10,132 bases of DNA from an uncultured Pedobacter sp. (GTDB lineage: Bacteria; Bacteroidota; Bacteroidia; Sphingobacteriales; Sphingobacteriaceae): NCBI GenBank assembly GCA_946478755.1, contig CAMLDJ010000194.1, positions 1 through 10,132 of the forward strand, written 5' to 3'. This document shows, one piece after another, positions 6,706 to 10,132 of the stretch. Within the stretch, counting starts at the first letter, position 1; the number at the start of each line of letters is the position of its first letter. A model generated the notes under the pieces. The model was given only the letters and a program-made list of their open reading frames with translations, was not told the origin of the DNA and did not search any database. A program made the position numbers and the translations under genes.

Positions 6706-7581
6706 ATGGATACCAAAGACCTGTTAAAGAAAGTAAGGAAGATAGAGATCAAAACCCGTGGTTTAAGCAACCAGATCTTTTCAGGCGAATACCAATCAGC
6801 CTTTAAGGGGCGGGGTATGGCCTTTAGCGAGGTGCGCGAGTACCAGGTGGGTGACGAGATCCGTACCATCGACTGGAATGTAACTGCCCGTTTTAACCAT
6901 CCTTATGTGAAAGTATTTGATGAGGAAAGAGAGCTGACCGTAATGCTGCTGGTGGATGTGAGCGGATCCAAGAATTTTGGAACACAGGTTCAGCTGAAGC
7001 AGGAACTGGCCACAGAGCTCTGTGCGGTGCTTTCCTTTTCAGCCATACAGAACAACGATAAAGTCGGGGTACTTTTTTTTAGTGATAAGGTAGAGAAATT
7101 CATCCCACCGAAAAAAGGCCGGAGTCATATCCTCATGATCATCAGGGAACTGATCGATTTTAAGCCACAAAATAAGGGAACCAATGTTGCGGAAGGCCTG
7201 CGCTATTTTACCAGCGCTATTAAAAAAAGATGCACAGCCTTCCTGATCTCTGATTTTATGAGCGGTCCATTCGAAAATGAACTTAAAATTGCCAACCGTA
7301 AGCATGACCTGATTGCCTTAAGGCTGTACGATATCCATGAGGAAGAGTTCCCGAATTTAGGTCTGATCCCGATAAAGGATGAGGAAACAGGGCAGATAGA
7401 ATGGGTCAATACGGGAGACAAACAGGTGCGTCGTGCTTTTAAAGCCGCTGCGCTGGAGCGGAATGGCCGACTGGAGGATCAGTTCAGGAAGTCGGGGGTA
7501 GACTTTACCAAAATCGGTACCCATGAGTCTTATATCAAACCATTAATGACATTGTTTAAGAAAAGAGAGGCCAGGCGATAA
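6706..7581 (+). CDS. DUF58 / vWA-like domain protein, MoxR partner
   Basis: The 291-residue product has the DUF58 core pattern R-E-Y-Q-V-G-D-E-I-R-T-I-D-W-N-V-T-A-R (44-62). A vWA-like domain follows with the metal-ion-dependent adhesion motif D-V-S-G-S at 84-88 and a second strand ending L-I-S-D-F near 178-182. There is no signal peptide or membrane helix, so it should be cytoplasmic. In known genomes DUF58 genes commonly sit next to moxR, and the products are taken to work together; the biochemical task remains unclear. The ATG at 6706 follows the moxR stop after one base, implying translational coupling. A run of eight T (7073-7080) encodes the L-F-F of G-V-L-F-F-S-D-K; the frame is intact across it. 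The Pfam family is clear; physiological role is inferred from the neighbourhood. Confidence 0.92.
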   Translation: MDTKDLLKKVRKIEIKTRGLSNQIFSGEYQSAFKGRGMAFSEVREYQVGDEIRTIDWNVTARFNHPYVKVFDEERELTVMLLVDVSGSKNFGTQVQLKQELATELCAVLSFSAIQNNDKVGVLFFSDKVEKFIPPKKGRSHILMIIRELIDFKPQNKGTNVAEGLRYFTSAIKKRCTAFLISDFMSGPFENELKIANRKHDLIALRLYDIHEEEFPNLGLIPIKDEETGQIEWVNTGDKQVRRAFKAAALERNGRLEDQFRKSGVDFTKIGTHESYIKPLMTLFKKREARR

Positions 7582-7585
7582 GAAT

Positions 7586-8566
7586 ATGAAGCAATATATT
7601 AATTTCAGCTGCTGTTTAATGCTGTGCCTTGCAGGACTTACCTTCACAGGAAAAGCCCAGACGACCAGGGTAGAGGCCAAATTGGATCAGACCAGAATAA
7701 AGTTGGGGGATCAGACCATTCTGCGCCTGCTGGCCCACATACCAGTAAATGGAACGGTAGATTTTCCTGTGCTTGCAGATACCATTTCTTCGAAGGTACA
7801 GGTTGTGGAGATGGGCAGGACCGATACCCTTGCGGATAAGAATAACCCCGGGATGCAAACCATCAGCAGGCAGTATACGATTACTTCATTTGATGCGGGG
7901 CTGCATATGATCCCATCTTATACGTTTACCGCTAAGGAAGGAAAACTGAATACACCCGCGCTTCCTTTGGAGGTAACGGAAGTAAAGGTGGATACGACTA
8001 AAGCAATATATGACATTAAGGAGCCACTGGCGGTGTCCTATTCCTTTATGGACTGGCTAAGGGACAACTGGAAGCTGGTGCTGCTTTCGGTTATGGGTAT
8101 TTTAATCCTTGCCGGGCTCATCTGGTATTTCATTAAAAAACGGAGAAACAGGCCTGCAAAAGTTGAACCAATCAAACCTGCCGTACCTTTACACACCCTG
8201 ATTTTAGATAAGCTGAACGCATTGAGAAGCGAGAAATTATTGGAGCAGGGCCAGATAAAACAATACCATAGCGAGCTAACGGATATCATCAGGGAGTATC
8301 TCGAGAAAAGATACGGGATCAATGCGATGGAACAAACCTCTGAAGAGATCTTTGCCGGACTCAGACATCTGGATATTGCGGAGCAGCATATGAACAAGTT
8401 AAGGCAGATGCTGCTACTCGCCGATCTGGTAAAATTTGCGAAAGCCAGTCCCTTAAATAATGAGAATGAACAAAGTATGGAAAATGCGATCAGTTTTGTG
8501 ATGAATACCAGACCGGTTGTGTCGACAGAAAACAAAATACAAAATAACGACGATGAATCTGTTTAG
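7586..8566 (+). CDS. Membrane-anchored BatD-like protein with DUF4381-like cytoplasmic tail
   Basis: The product has 326 residues. Residues 1-24 form a Sec-type signal with a likely cut after G-K-A (before Q25). Residues about 27-135 form a periplasmic beta-rich domain. V-E-A-K-L-D-Q-T-R-I-K-L-G-D-Q and Y-T-I-T-S-F-D-A-G-L-H-M-I-P are reminiscent of the N-terminal repeats of BatD. A single membrane helix (about 164-182) is followed by the basic K-K-R-R stop-transfer. The cytoplasmic part (about 195-310) is helical, with P-L-H-T-L, Y-H-S-E-L-T-D-I-I-R-E-Y-L-E-K-R-Y-G and A-D-L-V-K-F-A-K-A, as in DUF4381-type proteins. It starts 4 bases after the DUF58 stop, and its last codons overlap batA by 14 bases. 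A link between a periplasmic sensor or scaffold domain and the MoxR/vWA machinery is my inference. It is not a full BatD, which is much longer and should lie further downstream. Confidence 0.85.
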   Translation: MKQYINFSCCLMLCLAGLTFTGKAQTTRVEAKLDQTRIKLGDQTILRLLAHIPVNGTVDFPVLADTISSKVQVVEMGRTDTLADKNNPGMQTISRQYTITSFDAGLHMIPSYTFTAKEGKLNTPALPLEVTEVKVDTTKAIYDIKEPLAVSYSFMDWLRDNWKLVLLSVMGILILAGLIWYFIKKRRNRPAKVEPIKPAVPLHTLILDKLNALRSEKLLEQGQIKQYHSELTDIIREYLEKRYGINAMEQTSEEIFAGLRHLDIAEQHMNKLRQMLLLADLVKFAKASPLNNENEQSMENAISFVMNTRPVVSTENKIQNNDDESV

Positions 8567-9557
8567 CGGAATAGAATTTGCCAATAAAGGCTTTTTATGG
8601 CTCCTGATCCTTATTCCTCTCCTGGTAGTCTGGTATATCTGGAGAAACAGGAAACTTCAGGGCAGCTTGCGTATGTCGGCCTTAAAAGCTTTTTCATCGG
8701 TTAAGAAAAGTAAATATACAACGTTAAGGCATTATGGAATTGTATTGAGGGCACTGGCGCTGGCTGCATTGATCATTGCACTGGCAAGGCCGCAGTCGGC
8801 TTTTAGCTGGCAGAACTCGACTACCGAGGGAATCGACATTGTGATTGCCACTGATATTTCGGGCAGTATGCTGGCGGAAGATCTGAAGCCGAACCGACTG
8901 GAGGCGGGGAAGAACATTGCCATAGATTTTATCAAAGACCGGCCGGAGGATCGTATAGGTTTGGTTATTTTTAGTGGAGAGAGTTTTACGCAGTGCCCCT
9001 TGACCATCGATCACGATGTGCTGGTTAATTTGTTCGGTGAGATCAGCAACGGAATGATTGAAGACGGGACAGCGATAGGAATGGGTTTGGCCACTGCTGT
9101 AAATCGATTAAAAGAAAGTGAGGCCAAAAGCAAGGTGGTCATTTTACTGACAGATGGGTCCAATACCACAGGCGCTATCCCGCCGTTAACGGCAGCGGAA
9201 ATTGCCAAGCAAATGAAGGTAAGGGTTTACACCGTTGGAGTAGGGACCAAAGGCTATGCACCTTACCCGGTGAAAACGGCATTCGGTGTGCAGTATCAGC
9301 AGGTTCCGGTAACTATTGATGAAGGTGTGCTTAAAGATATTGCGAAAATGACCGGTGGACAGTACTTCCGTGCAACCAATAATGCCAAGCTTAAACAGAT
9401 CTATCAGCAGATCGATCAGCTGGAAAAGGCGAAGATCGCCGTCACCCAGTATCACAAGAAAACTGAGCGGTTTCTGCCATTTGCCCTTATTGCGATGGTA
9501 CTGCTGCTGCTGGAGTTTTTATTGAGAAATACAGTTTTTAAAGGAGCCTTAACTTAA
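8553..9557 (+). CDS. batA: BatA, vWA-domain membrane protein of the aerotolerance operon
   Basis: The 334-residue product has two N-terminal membrane helices (about 14-30 and 62-78), a vWA domain (about 93-290) and a C-terminal helix (about 308-325). This is the BatA layout. The metal-binding site is complete: D-I-S-G-S (101-105), Thr173 in E-D-G-T-A-I-G, and Asp201 in L-L-T-D-G-S-N. A-E-D-L-K-P-N-R-L-E-A-G-K and D-R-I-G-L-V-I-F-S-G-E-S-F are strongly conserved Bat features. I chose the ATG at 8553 because M-N-L-F-S-G-I-E-F-A starts just before the first helix as relatives do. An in-frame TTG at 8517 would add 12 hydrophilic residues without support. The start lies inside the previous gene, so coupling by overlap is likely. 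The Bat proteins were named for Bacteroides aerotolerance, but their direct role in oxygen resistance is debated. Confidence 0.94.
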   Translation: MNLFSGIEFANKGFLWLLILIPLLVVWYIWRNRKLQGSLRMSALKAFSSVKKSKYTTLRHYGIVLRALALAALIIALARPQSAFSWQNSTTEGIDIVIATDISGSMLAEDLKPNRLEAGKNIAIDFIKDRPEDRIGLVIFSGESFTQCPLTIDHDVLVNLFGEISNGMIEDGTAIGMGLATAVNRLKESEAKSKVVILLTDGSNTTGAIPPLTAAEIAKQMKVRVYTVGVGTKGYAPYPVKTAFGVQYQQVPVTIDEGVLKDIAKMTGGQYFRATNNAKLKQIYQQIDQLEKAKIAVTQYHKKTERFLPFALIAMVLLLLEFLLRNTVFKGALT

Positions 9558-9561
9558 TAAT

Positions 9562-10132
9562 ATGTTGCGTTTTGAACACATCGGGTTTTTATGGGGACTG
9601 GCGATCATCCCTTTGATGGTCATCATCTTTTTTATGGTACGCAGTTGGAAAAAGAAAGCGCTGCTTTCTCTTGGAGATCAGCATACCGTCAGACGGATGA
9701 TGCCTGAGGTTTCTTCGAGCAGACCGGGACTGAAGTTCCTGCTTTTTGCACTGGCTTTTGCTTCGCTGGTTGTCGGCGCTGCTAATCCGCAGATCGGGAC
9801 TAAAATAGAAGAAGGAAAGCGGGAAGGGGCGGACCTGATGATCCTGCTGGATGTTTCGAACAGTATGCTGGCCGGAGATCTTGCCCCAAACCGGTTGGAA
9901 AATGCAAAAAGGGCCATATCTCAGCTGATTGATAATTTACATAACGACCGTATCGGCATCATTATTTTTGCCGGGGAAGCCTATGTCCAACTGCCTATTA
10001 CCACCGATTATTCGGCAGCTAAACTATTCCTTAATAACATTACTACTGATATTGTACCCACGCAGGGTACAGCCATTGGTGCAGCCATTGAAATGGGAAT
10101 GAAATCGTTCAATTTTGTGAACGGAACCAGCA
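9562..10132 (+). CDS. batB: BatB, vWA-domain membrane protein, 3' end cut by the window
   Basis: An ATG four bases after the batA stop opens a frame that stays open to the window end (190 full codons). It begins M-L-R-F-E-H-I-G-F-L-W-G-L, with a first membrane helix at about 8-26 and a second at about 57-74 (L-K-F-L-L-F-A-L-A-F-A-S-L). The vWA domain follows: L-L-D-V-S-N-S-M (95-102) is the metal-site motif with Asn in the usual Gly place, a form common in BatB. A-G-D-L-A-P-N-R-L-E-N-A-K, D-R-I-G-I-I-I-F-A-G-E-A-Y and T-Q-G-T-A-I-G (Thr170) match the batA product in order and spacing, so the two are paralogues. AAAGGAG (9540-9546), inside the last codons of batA, may be its ribosome site, at 15 bases a little distant. 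Full BatB proteins run to about 330-350 residues, so roughly 150 residues are missing, including the C-terminal helix. Confidence 0.93.
   Translation, partial: MLRFEHIGFLWGLAIIPLMVIIFFMVRSWKKKALLSLGDQHTVRRMMPEVSSSRPGLKFLLFALAFASLVVGAANPQIGTKIEEGKREGADLMILLDVSNSMLAGDLAPNRLENAKRAISQLIDNLHNDRIGIIIFAGEAYVQLPITTDYSAAKLFLNNITTDIVPTQGTAIGAAIEMGMKSFNFVNGTS

Noticed and set aside
7073..7080. Run of eight T inside the DUF58 gene, possible phase-variation or frameshift site
   Set aside because: The frame is intact and the run simply encodes L-F-F before a conserved S-D-K; eight T is not exceptional at this base composition.
8517..8552. Upstream TTG start that would lengthen BatA by 12 residues
   Set aside because: The added residues are hydrophilic and lie before the normal N terminus; the ATG at 8553 gives the expected start just before the first helix.
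9678..9917. 79-codon open frame on the - strand near the window end
   Set aside because: It is antisense to the clear BatB coding sequence on the + strand and shows no domain of its own.

Overview
The window looks like chromosomal DNA from a Bacteroidota bacterium, most likely of the Sphingobacteriaceae (Pedobacter-like). The clues are moderate G+C, mostly TAA stops, weak Shine-Dalgarno sites, one promoter candidate of the Bacteroidota -33/-7 type, and the gene order moxR / DUF58 / membrane-anchored BatD-like protein / batA / batB. The genus is inferred from the overall look of the proteins and was not tested by search. All supported genes lie on the + strand.

Region 1 (1-3880): the 3' end of an efflux adaptor gene (HlyD/MFP type) is followed 20 bases later by a 1124-residue RND inner-membrane pump. 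Together they form the periplasmic and inner-membrane parts of a tripartite efflux system. No outer-membrane channel gene is in view, and it may lie upstream. A nested hairpin with a T-tract directly after the pump's stop codon closes this operon.

Region 2 (3881-5231): a G/T-rich spacer with small dyads precedes a lone gene for an exported five-bladed beta-propeller protein of the glycoside hydrolase GH43/GH32/GH117-like fold. No SusC/SusD or other polysaccharide-utilisation genes lie beside it.

Region 3 (5232-5675): a 444-base non-coding stretch holds degenerate direct repeats, a perfect 12-bp inverted repeat and a plausible Bacteroidota promoter for the next operon.

Region 4 (5676-end): a tightly packed operon of the MoxR/Bat (Bacteroides aerotolerance) type. 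It encodes a MoxR AAA+ ATPase, a DUF58 protein with a von Willebrand factor A (vWA) domain, a secreted or anchored BatD-like protein with a DUF4381-like cytoplasmic tail, BatA, and BatB (cut by the window end). Gaps are 1, 4, -14 and 4 bases, so co-transcription and translational coupling are likely. By family knowledge, a MoxR ATPase works with vWA proteins as a chaperone-like or cofactor-insertion system at the membrane; the substrate is not evident here. batC, batD and batE homologues would be expected just beyond the window. I saw no RNA genes, insertion sequences or CRISPR arrays. I did not find a clearly undescribed system: the least explained parts are the 5232-5675 spacer, the exact family of the propeller protein, and the compact BatD-like gene.
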